64,000 nt of DNA from an uncultured Bacteroidota bacterium. Lineage in GTDB: Bacteria > Bacteroidota > Bacteroidia > Flavobacteriales > Flavobacteriaceae. Below the pieces are notes generated by a model. That model did not search any database. It saw nothing but the letters and a program-made list of their open reading frames with translations, and had not been told where the DNA came from. The stretch spans positions 38,471 through 102,470 of the forward strand of contig CABXBH010000002.1 in NCBI GenBank assembly GCA_902510415.1. The letters are read 5' to 3'. Shown piece after piece: positions 19,808-27,943 of this stretch. Made by a program: the position numbers and the translations under genes. Each line of letters opens with the position of its first letter. Position 1 is the stretch's first letter.

Positions 19808-20458
19808 CTATTTCTTAAATACAACTAATTTAGCTTTGTACCCTGTAGAAATCAACCATTTCTTGTTTGATAACTGATTTCCAAATTCATCTAACACAAT
19901 TAATTGTGCAGTATTAGGACTAGACTCACCTTCGTTTAATGCTATAAAATCAATATTGTTATATCCTTCATCTAAATCTACATCTACAATGTAATAAACT
20001 GAAGTTAGAGAAATATTTGGATGAATGACAGCTCCGTTTAATAATAATCTAATTCTATCTCCGTCAACATATTCATGGTCTCTACATTTTATAACTATAT
20101 ATTTTGACTTTGTTTCTAGGTCGCCTAAATAAAAGTCTTTACTGAATTTTGATTTGTTACCGCTTCCCTCATTGAATGTTTGACGAATTTTCCAAGTTGG
20201 ACTAACTAAATCTGTCTTATATGTAATATCAATTTCATTATTTTTTGACTTTATGTCAAAATCAAGATTGTAATTAAAAAAAATTTTAGAAGGCTTATTA
20301 GTCAGTCCCTTTGGAGTTATTCTATTAAGGTTAAAGCTTTCTTTGACAACATTATTAGTGTCTAAAGATTTTATTTTCAATGACTTAATAGAGGTCTCCT
20401 GTGAAAATAAATTAACAGATAAAAAAAGAAATAAAAATAATAGCGTATAAGATTTCAT
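19808..20458 (-). CDS. Secreted protein of unknown function
   Basis: This protein of 216 residues has a signal peptide (SYTLLFLFLFLSVNLFSQ) and a beta-rich body. The segment YIVIKCRDHEYVDGDRIRLLLNG, shortened here to its key part KCRDHEYVDGDRIR, and the later IDFIALNEGESSPNTAQL recur in secreted flavobacterial proteins as I recall them, but I cannot attach a name. The pattern suggests a beta-sandwich with a metal or ligand loop. The ATG at 20458 was chosen over a TTG two codons upstream. A perfect -7 box lies 20 bases before it. It is a single gene convergent with dnaN. Confidence 0.7.
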   Translation of the reverse strand: MKSYTLLFLFLFLSVNLFSQETSIKSLKIKSLDTNNVVKESFNLNRITPKGLTNKPSKIFFNYNLDFDIKSKNNEIDITYKTDLVSPTWKIRQTFNEGSGNKSKFSKDFYLGDLETKSKYIVIKCRDHEYVDGDRIRLLLNGAVIHPNISLTSVYYIVDVDLDEGYNNIDFIALNEGESSPNTAQLIVLDEFGNQLSNKKWLISTGYKAKLVVFKK

Positions 20459-20477
20459 CTTCAATCAAAATTACAAG

Positions 20478-20485
20478 CAAAGATA
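20478..20485 (-). promoter_or_regulatory. Promoter -7 box for the secreted protein gene at 19808-20458
   Basis: The minus strand reads TATCTTTG, a perfect TAnnTTTG match ending 20 bases before the ATG. Confidence 0.45.
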
Positions 20486-20555
20486 TCTAAAATGATTGTC
20501 AGATTTTAAAATATTAAACTTATCTTAACACAAAACTAACTGCTAAAACATTTCC

Positions 20556-21362
20556 TTGGAAACATTTGAACTTTTAGGATATATTGGCGCTTTTACAGTT
20601 GGTCTAATCTTAGGGCTAATTGGAAGCGGTGGCTCAATACTTTCTGTACCTATATTAGTTTATTTGTTTGGGATTAACCCTGTAACTGCAACTGCTTATT
20701 CATTATTTATTGTAGGGACAACCTCATTAATAGGATCAATTAAAAATTTAAAAAATAAATTAATTAATTACAGCACTACATTATTATTTTCATTATCTGC
20801 AGTAATTACAGTATATATTACAAGAAGATATCTTATCCATTTAATTCCTGAGACAATAATAAGTTCAGAATCAATATATCTGACAAAAGATCAACTGATT
20901 ATGTTACTTTTTGCACTACTAATGTTAGTAGCAGGATTTTTGATGATTAAGAGAACTCCAAAAACTATCGTAGGCTTAAAACAAACTAAAACAATAGCTC
21001 CTAATAAATTTTTAATATTTGCTGAGGGTTCACTAATTGGTTTTTTAACCGGATTAGTTGGTGCTGGTGGAGGTTTTATTATCATCCCTATCCTTGTTAT
21101 ACTATCTGACTTAAGAATGAAAGCTGCAATTGCCACTTCATTAGCAATTATTTCATTAAAATCGTTGATAGGATTTGTCGGAGATATTCAAAATTTAGAG
21201 ATAGACTGGATGTTTTTACTAATATTTACTTCTATTTCTGTTGCTGGTATTTTTATTGGACAACAATTTTCTCAAAAAGTTCCAGACAATAAACTTAAAA
21301 TGGTATTCGGATTATTTGTAATAGGAATTTCCTTAAGTATACTTTTTATTGAATTTATTTAG
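20556..21362 (+). CDS. TauE/SafE-family membrane permease (putative sulfite/anion exporter)
   Basis: An inner-membrane protein of 268 residues with about eight transmembrane helices in two related halves. The repeat signatures LGLIGSGGSILSVPILVYL (residue 18) and TGLVGAGGGFIIIPILVIL (about 165) mark the TauE/SafE internal duplication. The family exports sulfite or other small organosulfur anions, but the substrate here is unknown. The start is TTG, as the next Met is in the middle of the protein. A possible 42-codon gene on the other strand overlaps its last eight bases. Confidence 0.88.
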   Translation: METFELLGYIGAFTVGLILGLIGSGGSILSVPILVYLFGINPVTATAYSLFIVGTTSLIGSIKNLKNKLINYSTTLLFSLSAVITVYITRRYLIHLIPETIISSESIYLTKDQLIMLLFALLMLVAGFLMIKRTPKTIVGLKQTKTIAPNKFLIFAEGSLIGFLTGLVGAGGGFIIIPILVILSDLRMKAAIATSLAIISLKSLIGFVGDIQNLEIDWMFLLIFTSISVAGIFIGQQFSQKVPDNKLKMVFGLFVIGISLSILFIEFI

Positions 21363-21483
21363 ATTTTTTTAAAGAAAATATCCCTAAAGGAAAGACTAAA
21401 AACAAAGCATAAATTTTAAATAAAAACCCTATTAAAGGAATAATTATCATAAGAAAAATTAAAAGATTTTTATTCTTTAACAT
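21355..21483 (-). CDS. Small hydrophobic membrane peptide (42 codons)
   Basis: An ATG at 21481-21483 opens a 42-codon frame that starts MLKNKNLLIFLMIIIPLIGF and ends FPLGIFSLKKSK before a TAA. It is almost wholly hydrophobic, with a basic start and a basic end, and could form one long or two short transmembrane helices. It fills the gap between the RidA-like gene and the TauE gene, in the same direction as RidA and 25 bases after it, and overlaps the TauE stop by eight bases. The regular basic-hydrophobic-basic design argues for a real gene. No family is recognised with certainty. Confidence 0.5.
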   Translation of the reverse strand: MLKNKNLLIFLMIIIPLIGFLFKIYALFLVFPLGIFSLKKSK

Positions 21484-21508
21484 CTAATATTTAGGTTGAC
21501 ACTTTTTA

Positions 21509-21985
21509 TTAATCTCTTTTGATAGCCATACACTCTATTTCAAGCTTTGCTCCTAATGCTAAACCACTTCCAGCAAAAGCACTTCTAGCAGGCAATTTGT
21601 CGGGGTTAAAGAATTTTTTATATTCTTGACTCATTAATGGCCAATCTTTTATGTCTGATAACATACAAGTACATTTAAATATATCATCCATATATCCACC
21701 AATTTTTTCCAATTTGTTTTTAATATTAGTCAGTGTTTGCCTAGTTTCTTGAATGATCCCACCAGAAATCAGATTTCCATCTGGTAAAGTGCCAATCTCA
21801 CCTGAAAGATAAATGATTCCATTTACAATAGTTGCTTCCGAAAAAGGATAGCCACTATCAATATTTGACTGGGAATTAATAAAAACTATATTATTATCAA
21901 CCTCAGAATGAGTATCCTTAACCTTAACACAGGAATAAAAGATTAATGATATGACTATAATAGAAAGGATAAGTTTAACCTTCAT
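21509..21985 (-). CDS. RidA-family protein with lipoprotein signal
   Basis: RidA enzymes deaminate reactive enamine/imine intermediates from PLP enzymes. Here the RidA domain (about 30-158) retains Arg134 (LPARSAFAGSGLA) and Glu151 (KLEIECMA), matching the catalytic Arg and Glu of the family. Unlike cytosolic RidA, the protein starts with a lipoprotein signal peptide (LILSIIVISLIFYSC, Cys19), so it should be anchored in the envelope. The ATG at 21985 was chosen over a TTG three codons upstream. It overlaps the preceding membrane-protein gene by 11 bases. Its envelope substrate is unknown. Confidence 0.85.
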   Translation of the reverse strand: MKVKLILSIIVISLIFYSCVKVKDTHSEVDNNIVFINSQSNIDSGYPFSEATIVNGIIYLSGEIGTLPDGNLISGGIIQETRQTLTNIKNKLEKIGGYMDDIFKCTCMLSDIKDWPLMSQEYKKFFNPDKLPARSAFAGSGLALGAKLEIECMAIKRD

Positions 21986-22499
21986 GAGTTTCAAATTTAG
22001 ATGAATAAAATACTAAGAATACAAAAATTAAAAGCCCTAAAAATGTGACCAGTGTATTAACAATACCTGAGCTGTTAAAAACTATATAATCGGAAACAAC
22101 TTCAAATAAAACAAATGCTAAGAAGACACCATTTCTTTGCTCGTAAAAAAGTGCAGAAATCCTTTTATAGTAAGTTGCTAATCCGAACCAAATTGGCAGT
22201 AAAACACAAACTATAAATAGTAAAATCCAAATAAATGAAAAGGAACTTAAAAAATCATTTAAATAAAATTCTGGATTTTCAACTATTTTCATAGCTAATT
22301 CATCACCAAACCTTTGAATTTCCATTTGATTTTCAACAGAAGGATCAGATATATCAAATTCTCCTAAAGACATGAAATAAGCAGTCCATTTAGATATTGC
22401 AGCAATTATCAAAGGAATAGTTAATACAATTGTAAATAATGTTCTTAAAAAGAATATTTTACCGCTAATTGTTCCTGAAAAAGAAAAGAATTTTTTCAT
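21975..22499 (-). CDS. DUF805-like membrane protein
   Basis: This inner-membrane protein of 174 residues has four hydrophobic segments (about 17-36, 86-108, 126-142 and 146-165). The start FFSFSGTISGKIFFLRTL and the central PIWFGLATYYKRISALFYEQ resemble the DUF805 pattern (FSFxGRISR... and the conserved helix after PxxxLxxxxxR). A soluble loop at about 45-80 is acidic. Function unknown. It lies between the NTF2-like gene (one base upstream) and the RidA lipoprotein gene (overlapping), in a run of small envelope genes. Confidence 0.55.
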   Translation of the reverse strand: MKKFFSFSGTISGKIFFLRTLFTIVLTIPLIIAAISKWTAYFMSLGEFDISDPSVENQMEIQRFGDELAMKIVENPEFYLNDFLSSFSFIWILLFIVCVLLPIWFGLATYYKRISALFYEQRNGVFLAFVLFEVVSDYIVFNSSGIVNTLVTFLGLLIFVFLVFYSSKFETHEG

Positions 22500-22500
22500 A

Positions 22501-23055
22501 TTATTTTTTGTTTTTATTTAAATCAACTCCTGACATTGAAAACATCTTCCAAGCTTTTCCTACTTTTTTGTACATATAAATGCCTCTTCCTGTAAAAATT
22601 CTTTCATATCTATCGTTAAATCTTGAGTAGGTAGCATCAACCATGCATATATCCTTAGAAATCCATATCACTTTTGATTTTTCTAACATACTATATTTAT
22701 AACCATCTTGAGTCTCAGATCTAATTTTTTTGTACCAATTGATTAAATCTTTTTCATTATCAACTATTACAGGATTACCAAAAAGAGATAAAGTAACAGG
22801 ATAAGTAAAATAAGTTTTGATTTTTTCAAAATCAGAATATTCAAATGCCCTACTATACTCTTCCCATTTATTTATAATACTGTTTTCAACTTTCTTTTTC
22901 ATATCAAATGGATTTTGATAAAGTTTTTTCTTTTTTTCAATCTCCATTTTCTTTTTCTTCATTTCTGGATTAATTTCCATTTTCTTCTTCATCATTGGTT
23001 TTTGAGAAAATGCAAACATTGGTAATACCATTAGAAGCAAAATTATTTTTTTCAT
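22501..23055 (-). CDS. Secreted NTF2-like protein with Lys/Met-rich N-terminal segment
   Basis: This protein of 184 residues has a signal peptide (KKIILLLMVLPMFAFSQ). A low-complexity stretch at about 19-55 consists almost only of Lys, Met, Glu and Pro, for example KPMMKKKMEINPEMKKKKME. The C-terminal half (about 60-180) has the length and pattern of an NTF2-like or SnoaL-like cone fold: an initial helix (WEEYSRAFEYSDFEKIKTYF), then strands ending GRGIYMYKKVGKAWKMFSMSG. No catalytic residues are evident. It is exported and of unknown role. Confidence 0.6.
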   Translation of the reverse strand: MKKIILLLMVLPMFAFSQKPMMKKKMEINPEMKKKKMEIEKKKKLYQNPFDMKKKVENSIINKWEEYSRAFEYSDFEKIKTYFTYPVTLSLFGNPVIVDNEKDLINWYKKIRSETQDGYKYSMLEKSKVIWISKDICMVDATYSRFNDRYERIFTGRGIYMYKKVGKAWKMFSMSGVDLNKNKK

Positions 23056-23081
23056 ATTTAGTTTATTTTGAGTAGATAAAA

Positions 23082-23927
23082 TTAATTAAAAAGTTTAAAA
23101 AATAATCTTGGAGTGGTATTTAAATATTTCTTGTAAGATTCAAGATGCCCCCACTTTTTTAAACCTTGATTCTCCAGAATTCTAACACCTGAAACATATA
23201 CTAATAGCAGGTATACAAATAAAGGAGATATTAATGTAATGTATTGTAATCCTTCTAGTGATGATAATGACATTACAGCAATTCCTGACCATAATAGGAT
23301 TTCTCCAAAATAGTTTGGATGTCTAGATAAGGACCATAAACCAGTTGATATAAATTTATCCTTATTTGCTACATCCTTTCTAAAAACTGTTTTTTGATGA
23401 TCAGCAATTACCTCAACAACAAAACCAAAGACAAATATAAATAAGCCAATAAAGAATATAGAATTTAAAATTATGCCGTCATATGAAGATAAAGCTGTTA
23501 AAACACATAATAAACACATAGAAACCCACATACCCTGTAGAGTCCATGTCATCAAAAATCTTGTAAAATTTGGCTTTATTGATCTAAACCTTCTGTCCTC
23601 ACCAGCTTTATGAATTCTCATAAATAAAAACGAACCTAATCTGATAGCCCAAACAGCAACACATGAAACAATAATATAATCAGCTATGCTTTCTGAACCC
23701 GTAATATATATAGTGGATAATATTATTGATAAATATGTAATACTTCCCGTGAGATCGTAAAACTTTTCAGTTTGGAAAATATATGCAGGGATAAAACTAA
23801 TCCATTGAATACAAAATATTAAAATTATAAGGTTTCTTACTAAGATTAAATCTGTAAATAAAGCAATTTGTAATGGAATATAAAAAGCGATTACAGATGA
23901 TATAAGATTAAAAAGATGATTTTTCAT
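23082..23927 (-). CDS. DUF1295 / steroid 5-alpha-reductase-like membrane protein
   Basis: An integral membrane protein of 281 residues with about seven to eight helices. The C-terminal segment GLWSLSRHPNYFGEILLWSG is the hallmark of the DUF1295 and isoprenylcysteine methyltransferase/5-alpha-reductase superfamily, which binds NADPH or SAM near this motif. DUF1295 proteins are annotated as putative fatty-acid or steroid reductases, but their substrates are mostly unknown. Its ATG overlaps the stop of the short membrane protein gene upstream as ATGA, so the two are coupled. Confidence 0.82.
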   Translation of the reverse strand: MKNHLFNLISSVIAFYIPLQIALFTDLILVRNLIILIFCIQWISFIPAYIFQTEKFYDLTGSITYLSIILSTIYITGSESIADYIIVSCVAVWAIRLGSFLFMRIHKAGEDRRFRSIKPNFTRFLMTWTLQGMWVSMCLLCVLTALSSYDGIILNSIFFIGLFIFVFGFVVEVIADHQKTVFRKDVANKDKFISTGLWSLSRHPNYFGEILLWSGIAVMSLSSLEGLQYITLISPLFVYLLLVYVSGVRILENQGLKKWGHLESYKKYLNTTPRLFFKLFN

Positions 23928-24184
23928 TTATAGATTATATAGATTACAAATAACAATAAATATACCGAAAGATAAATTCTGTACTGATTTCTTATTTTAA
24001 TATAAACTTTGTTTTCAGGGTACATATTAAAACAAAGCCCCTTCAGCTCTTTAATAAACAAAGGTTTTATATTAATTTTCCAATCATCCGTCTGGTATAC
24101 TATTTTTCTAAATTTATTTCTAAAGTATGTACTAGGTATACCCCATATAAATAATAATATCAGAAGTATATTGGTTGAAGACAT
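23924..24184 (-). CDS. Small membrane protein of unknown function
   Basis: This 86-residue protein has a hydrophobic N-terminus (NILLILLFIWGIPSTYF) and a hydrophobic C-terminus (YLSVYLLLFVIYIIYK). Between them lies a basic and aromatic soluble region with one Cys. I chose the ATG at 24184 over a TTG two codons upstream. It begins a likely operon leading into the DUF1295 gene with an ATGA overlap. A perfect -7 box lies 14 bases before the ATG. I do not recognise a family. Confidence 0.6.
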   Translation of the reverse strand: MSSTNILLILLFIWGIPSTYFRNKFRKIVYQTDDWKINIKPLFIKELKGLCFNMYPENKVYIKIRNQYRIYLSVYLLLFVIYIIYK

Positions 24185-24198
24185 AATCAAATATAAAA

Positions 24199-24206
24199 CA
24201 AAAATA
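24199..24206 (-). promoter_or_regulatory. Promoter -7 box for the 24184-21355 minus-strand gene run
   Basis: The minus strand reads TATTTTTG, a perfect TAnnTTTG match ending 14 bases before the ATG. A second match, TATATTTG at 24188-24195, lies so close to the ATG that it would leave almost no leader, so the distal one is preferred. Confidence 0.4.
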
Positions 24207-24245
24207 TACTTTGCTTACCGTTGCGTAAGAAAATAAATAAATGAT

Positions 24246-24965
24246 TTAGCTATCTAACAACACCGCAATTAACTCTTTTTCATCCCCCATTAAATCATGC
24301 GTTTTATTTAGTATTTCAATATATCTTTTTTCACCCTTTATTAAAAAGTAAAACTTTTTTGCAAGTTTCGGGTCTAATATTTCATCATTAGTAGATTGGA
24401 CGATAATAATATTATTTTTAAGTTTCTCTACAAAACCCATGGGATTAAAATCACTAATTATCCTACTTATCTCCTCTTTGTAAGCTTTATGTGTTTTTAG
24501 TGATAAAATTTTTTTTGCATGTATCCATAATTCATCCATTAAGAGCATATCAGAGAACAATACCATGGAATCTACCACTGGGTTTAACAGAATTACTTTC
24601 TCAAAAAGATCAGGAAACTTGTTTATGATATTGGAAACATATAGACCACCCATTGAGTATCCCAAAGCATGTAGTGGTACTTTATATTTCTCTTTAAGAA
24701 AATTAGCTACATTTTTTATATCCTCAATAGAGCCTAAAAAACTAAATTTTCCTTCGCTTTTTTTATCGCCTCGGTAATTAATTTCTACTAAAGAAATCGA
24801 TTTATTTTTCAAATTATCAAATAAATCTACAAGTCTACTTGAACCAGGAAAGCCATGGCAGAAGAGTAATATTCTTTTAGCATTACTTATATCCCCATAC
24901 TGTTCGCAAATAATTTCATTTCCATCAATATCAAATGAAAACTCTGTTTTTGTATAATTTATCAT
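24246..24965 (-). CDS. Alpha/beta hydrolase
   Basis: A serine hydrolase of the alpha/beta fold, 239 residues, with no signal peptide. The oxyanion-hole motif FCHGFPGSS is at about 35, the nucleophile Ser104 is in LGYSMGG, the acid is likely Asp in STNDEILDP (about 195), and the His is in NKTHDLMG (about 223). It may be a carboxylesterase or thioesterase; the substrate is not evident. It lies downstream of mnmE on the same strand, with a 33-base gap. Confidence 0.85.
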   Translation of the reverse strand: MINYTKTEFSFDIDGNEIICEQYGDISNAKRILLFCHGFPGSSRLVDLFDNLKNKSISLVEINYRGDKKSEGKFSFLGSIEDIKNVANFLKEKYKVPLHALGYSMGGLYVSNIINKFPDLFEKVILLNPVVDSMVLFSDMLLMDELWIHAKKILSLKTHKAYKEEISRIISDFNPMGFVEKLKNNIIIVQSTNDEILDPKLAKKFYFLIKGEKRYIEILNKTHDLMGDEKELIAVLLDS

Positions 24966-24998
24966 AATCTTTAATATGTACAGTTGATTATCAATAAT

Positions 24999-26384
24999 TT
25001 ACTTGCCGATACAGAACTTTGAAAATATATTACCAAGTATCTCATCATTTGATATTTCACCAGTTAATTCACCTAAATAATAAATAGCTTGCTTAATATC
25101 AATTGCTAATAAATCTGAGGAAATTTTATTACCTATTGATGTTTTAACCTTATGTATTTCCTCATATGTTTTATTAAGTAAGTCATAATGCCTAGAATTT
25201 GAGATAGTTGAATTATCAATTTGACTTGTTAAATTATTAACATAATTAATAATTTCATTTTTTAGCCCATCTATATTTATATTTTCTTTGGCGCTTATTT
25301 GAATTGGATTAAACTTTTCTAATTCTGATGTAGAAATATCCGTTTTAATATCATTCTTATTAAATACTGTAATTAGTTTTGCAGATGTAAACTTTTCTTC
25401 AATTTCATTCAAATATTCTTTGTAAAAATTGATTTTCTTTGAATCCAAGTTTGAATAATCAATTAAAAAAATAACGATTTCAGACTCTTTCATCTTTTTA
25501 AAGGTTCTTTCAATACCAATACTCTCGATTTCATCATCAGTAGACCTAATTCCAGCTGTATCGATAAATCTACAGACAACCCCATTAATATTGATTTGAT
25601 CTTCAATTGTGTCTCTAGTGGTTCCAGCAATTGAACTTACAATTGCTCTTTCCTCATTTAATAATATATTTAAAAGGGTTGATTTACCAGTGTTTGGCTC
25701 ACCTACTATTGAAATAGGAATACCATTTTTTATAACATTTCCGGTTTTAAAAGAATCTATTAACTTTTTTAGATTAAATGATATTTTATCCAAAAGATTA
25801 TTCAATTCCTTCATATTAGCAAACTCTACATCCTCTTGAGAAAAATCCAATTCAAGTTCAATTAATGAAGCAAAATTTACTAACTCCATCCTCAATTCAT
25901 TTATATCATTTTTAAAACCACCTCGCATTTGGTTCATAGCCAACCTGTGTGATGCCTCAGAATTACTTGAAATCAAATCCGCAACTGATTCTGCTTGACT
26001 TAAATCCATTTTTCCGTTTAAAAAAGAACGCATAGTAAATTCTCCAGCATTTGCTATTCTACAATTACTTGATAAGAATAATTGTATTATAGATTGTTGT
26101 ATAAAAACACTTCCATGACATGAAATTTCAACTAAATTTTCTCCCGTGTATGATTTAGGATTTCTAAAAATGGTAACTAATACTTTATCAATCACCCTAT
26201 CTTGATCGATTATATAACCTAACTGAACTTTGTTAGCATCCTGATCTATTAATTTAATATTTTCAACTCCTTTAAAGAACTTATCTACAATTGTAATACT
26301 CTCTGGTCCAGAAATCCTAATCAAAGAGATAGCGCCGACACCAGAAGGAGATGCTAATGCAAGTATGTTGTCATTTTTTATCAC
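24999..26384 (-). CDS. mnmE: tRNA uridine-5-carboxymethylaminomethyl modification GTPase MnmE
   Basis: With MnmG it installs the cmnm5 group on U34 of certain tRNAs. The N-terminal folate-binding domain begins DNILALASPSGVGAISLIRISG. The central G domain has GEPNTGKSTLLN (G1), SSIAGTTRD (G2), DTAG (G3) and NKND (G4). The C-terminal motif FCIGK with its functional Cys is intact. Length 461 is normal. The start is GTG at 26384, overlapping the rhomboid stop as GTGA. Confidence 0.95.
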   Translation of the reverse strand: MIKNDNILALASPSGVGAISLIRISGPESITIVDKFFKGVENIKLIDQDANKVQLGYIIDQDRVIDKVLVTIFRNPKSYTGENLVEISCHGSVFIQQSIIQLFLSSNCRIANAGEFTMRSFLNGKMDLSQAESVADLISSNSEASHRLAMNQMRGGFKNDINELRMELVNFASLIELELDFSQEDVEFANMKELNNLLDKISFNLKKLIDSFKTGNVIKNGIPISIVGEPNTGKSTLLNILLNEERAIVSSIAGTTRDTIEDQININGVVCRFIDTAGIRSTDDEIESIGIERTFKKMKESEIVIFLIDYSNLDSKKINFYKEYLNEIEEKFTSAKLITVFNKNDIKTDISTSELEKFNPIQISAKENINIDGLKNEIINYVNNLTSQIDNSTISNSRHYDLLNKTYEEIHKVKTSIGNKISSDLLAIDIKQAIYYLGELTGEISNDEILGNIFSKFCIGK

Positions 26385-27010
26385 TTAATCCTTGATTTTA
26401 GGTAAAAATATATAATAGGAATCAATAATATAAAAACAGTAAAAATATTGGTTAATAACACCATAGGAGAAATCAAAATTGTGGTAAAAAACCCTGCAAT
26501 TGCCCCGCCTAGATGAGCCTCATGACCAATATTATCATTAACACTATTCATAGAATAAATTGAATAAAATAAATAACCTAATCCAAATAAATAACCAGGC
26601 ATAGGTATAATAAAAAATATAAGTGTCATATCTGGATTTAATAGAATTGCAGAATACACAATACCCATAACAGCACCACTAGCTCCAACAGCATTATAAT
26701 TTAACTTATTTTGATTAATTCTATATGTAATCCAATTTCCGAAAATTAAGCTTGCAAAATAAATTATTAAAAAGCTAATTGAGCCAACCCTATAAATAAC
26801 AGAATCTATAAAAAAATATAAGGTAAACATGTTGACAATCAAATGAGTTGTATCGACATGTAAAAATGCTGAAGAAATATATCTTATTTTTTCACCCTTT
26901 TTTATGTAACTTGGATTGAACTTGTATTTATTAAAAAAAACTGGGTCGTTAAAACCCTTGTATGAGAAATAAACATTTAAACCTATAATAAAAATTGTAA
27001 TAGAGTTCAC
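26381..27010 (-). CDS. Rhomboid-family intramembrane serine protease
   Basis: A six-helix intramembrane protease of 209 residues that cleaves substrate transmembrane segments. The catalytic dyad is Ser111 in VGASGAVMG and His166 in HEAHLGG, and the oxyanion residues of HLIVNMFTLY (His56, Asn60) are present. The start is GTG at 27010. Its last bases overlap mnmE, so the two are probably co-transcribed. It faces the acyltransferase gene, and a palindromic divergent promoter lies between them. Substrates are unknown. Confidence 0.9.
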   Translation of the reverse strand: MNSITIFIIGLNVYFSYKGFNDPVFFNKYKFNPSYIKKGEKIRYISSAFLHVDTTHLIVNMFTLYFFIDSVIYRVGSISFLIIYFASLIFGNWITYRINQNKLNYNAVGASGAVMGIVYSAILLNPDMTLIFFIIPMPGYLFGLGYLFYSIYSMNSVNDNIGHEAHLGGAIAGFFTTILISPMVLLTNIFTVFILLIPIIYFYLKSRIK

Positions 27011-27030
27011 AGAAATTAGCTAATTGATAT

Positions 27031-27038
27031 CAAATATA
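27031..27038 (-). promoter_or_regulatory. Promoter -7 box for the rhomboid-mnmE unit
   Basis: The minus strand reads TATATTTG, a perfect match that ends 21 bases before the rhomboid GTG. It forms one arm of a perfect inverted repeat with the -7 box of the divergent acyltransferase gene. Confidence 0.55.
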
Positions 27039-27041
27039 ACA

Positions 27042-27049
27042 TATATTTG
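27042..27049 (+). promoter_or_regulatory. Promoter -7 box for the acyltransferase gene
   Basis: TATATTTG, a perfect match ending 15 bases before the ATG at 27065. A TTG at 27024-27026 is only 15 bases upstream of the box, shorter than usual for a -33 element. This element argues for the ATG at 27065, as the TTG start 18 bases upstream would lie inside the -7 box. Confidence 0.55.
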
Positions 27050-27064
27050 CCTCAAAGTATTCTA

Positions 27065-27943
27065 ATGAATTTACTGATTTATATCATTGTTTATCCATTC
27101 ATATGGTTAATATCAAGACTAAATTTCACTTTGATATATATAGTTTCTGATATTTTATACTATTTTTTATACTATGTAATTTCATACAGAAAAAATGTGG
27201 TGAGGGAAAACTTAAAATTAGCTTATCCAAATAAGTCAATTAGAGAAAGAAGAGAAATAGAAAGAAAAAATTTTAGGAATTTAACTGATGTGTTTTTAGA
27301 AACCTTTAAATCAACAAATATTAAAGAAGATGAATTAAAAAAAAGATTCATTTTTAAAAACCCCGAGTTACTTGAAAGAATATATAACAATAAACAAGAT
27401 GTTATTGTTATGTGTAGTCATTATTGCTGTTGGGAATGGGTTTTTGGAGTAAGGAATATTACAAATTTTAAAATTAATGCAATCTATAAACAACTTTCCA
27501 ATAAGTACTTTGATAAATTAACTAAATCAAGAAGAAGTCAATATGGTGCAAACATGATAAAAACTAAAGACACATTTAAAGAAATTAGCAGACAGGCAGA
27601 GTTAAAGGAATTAAATTGGTATGGGTTTGCTTCTGATCAATCACCAAAAAAAAGTAAAGCAGTGTACTGGAATAATTTTTTAAACAACTGGGTTCCTATT
27701 CACATAGGAGCTGAAATTATTGCAAAAAAATATAATATGGCTATTGTATTTATGGATGTTCAAAAGATTAAAAGAGGTTATTATGAGGCTTCATTTTCTT
27801 TAATAACTGATAAGCCTAAAGATTTTAAAGATTTTCAACTAACAGATAAATATATTGAATTAGTGGAAAAACAAGTTAATAGCAAACCCGAGTATTACAC
27901 TTGGACACATAGAAGGTTTAAGCACAGAAAAATCGCTAACTAA
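27065..27943 (+). CDS. LpxL/HtrB-like lysophospholipid (lipid A) acyltransferase
   Basis: Transfers an acyl chain onto a lipid A precursor or related lipid at the inner membrane. An N-terminal membrane helix (LLIYIIVYPFIWLI) is followed by the catalytic HxxxxE-type motif His119-Glu124 in SHYCCWEW, RENLKLAYP, and the substrate-binding ASDQSP region. The C-terminus has the YTWTHRRFK pattern seen in these enzymes. It has 292 residues with the ATG chosen here. It overlaps glmM at the 3' ends by eight bases. The acceptor specificity is inferred from the family. Confidence 0.88.
   Translation: MNLLIYIIVYPFIWLISRLNFTLIYIVSDILYYFLYYVISYRKNVVRENLKLAYPNKSIRERREIERKNFRNLTDVFLETFKSTNIKEDELKKRFIFKNPELLERIYNNKQDVIVMCSHYCCWEWVFGVRNITNFKINAIYKQLSNKYFDKLTKSRRSQYGANMIKTKDTFKEISRQAELKELNWYGFASDQSPKKSKAVYWNNFLNNWVPIHIGAEIIAKKYNMAIVFMDVQKIKRGYYEASFSLITDKPKDFKDFQLTDKYIELVEKQVNSKPEYYTWTHRRFKHRKIAN

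Noticed and set aside
24214..24229. Hairpin CTTAC-CGTTGC-GTAAG between the hydrolase gene and the next minus-strand gene
   Set aside because: The stem is only five base pairs with no U tract, so it is not a convincing terminator.
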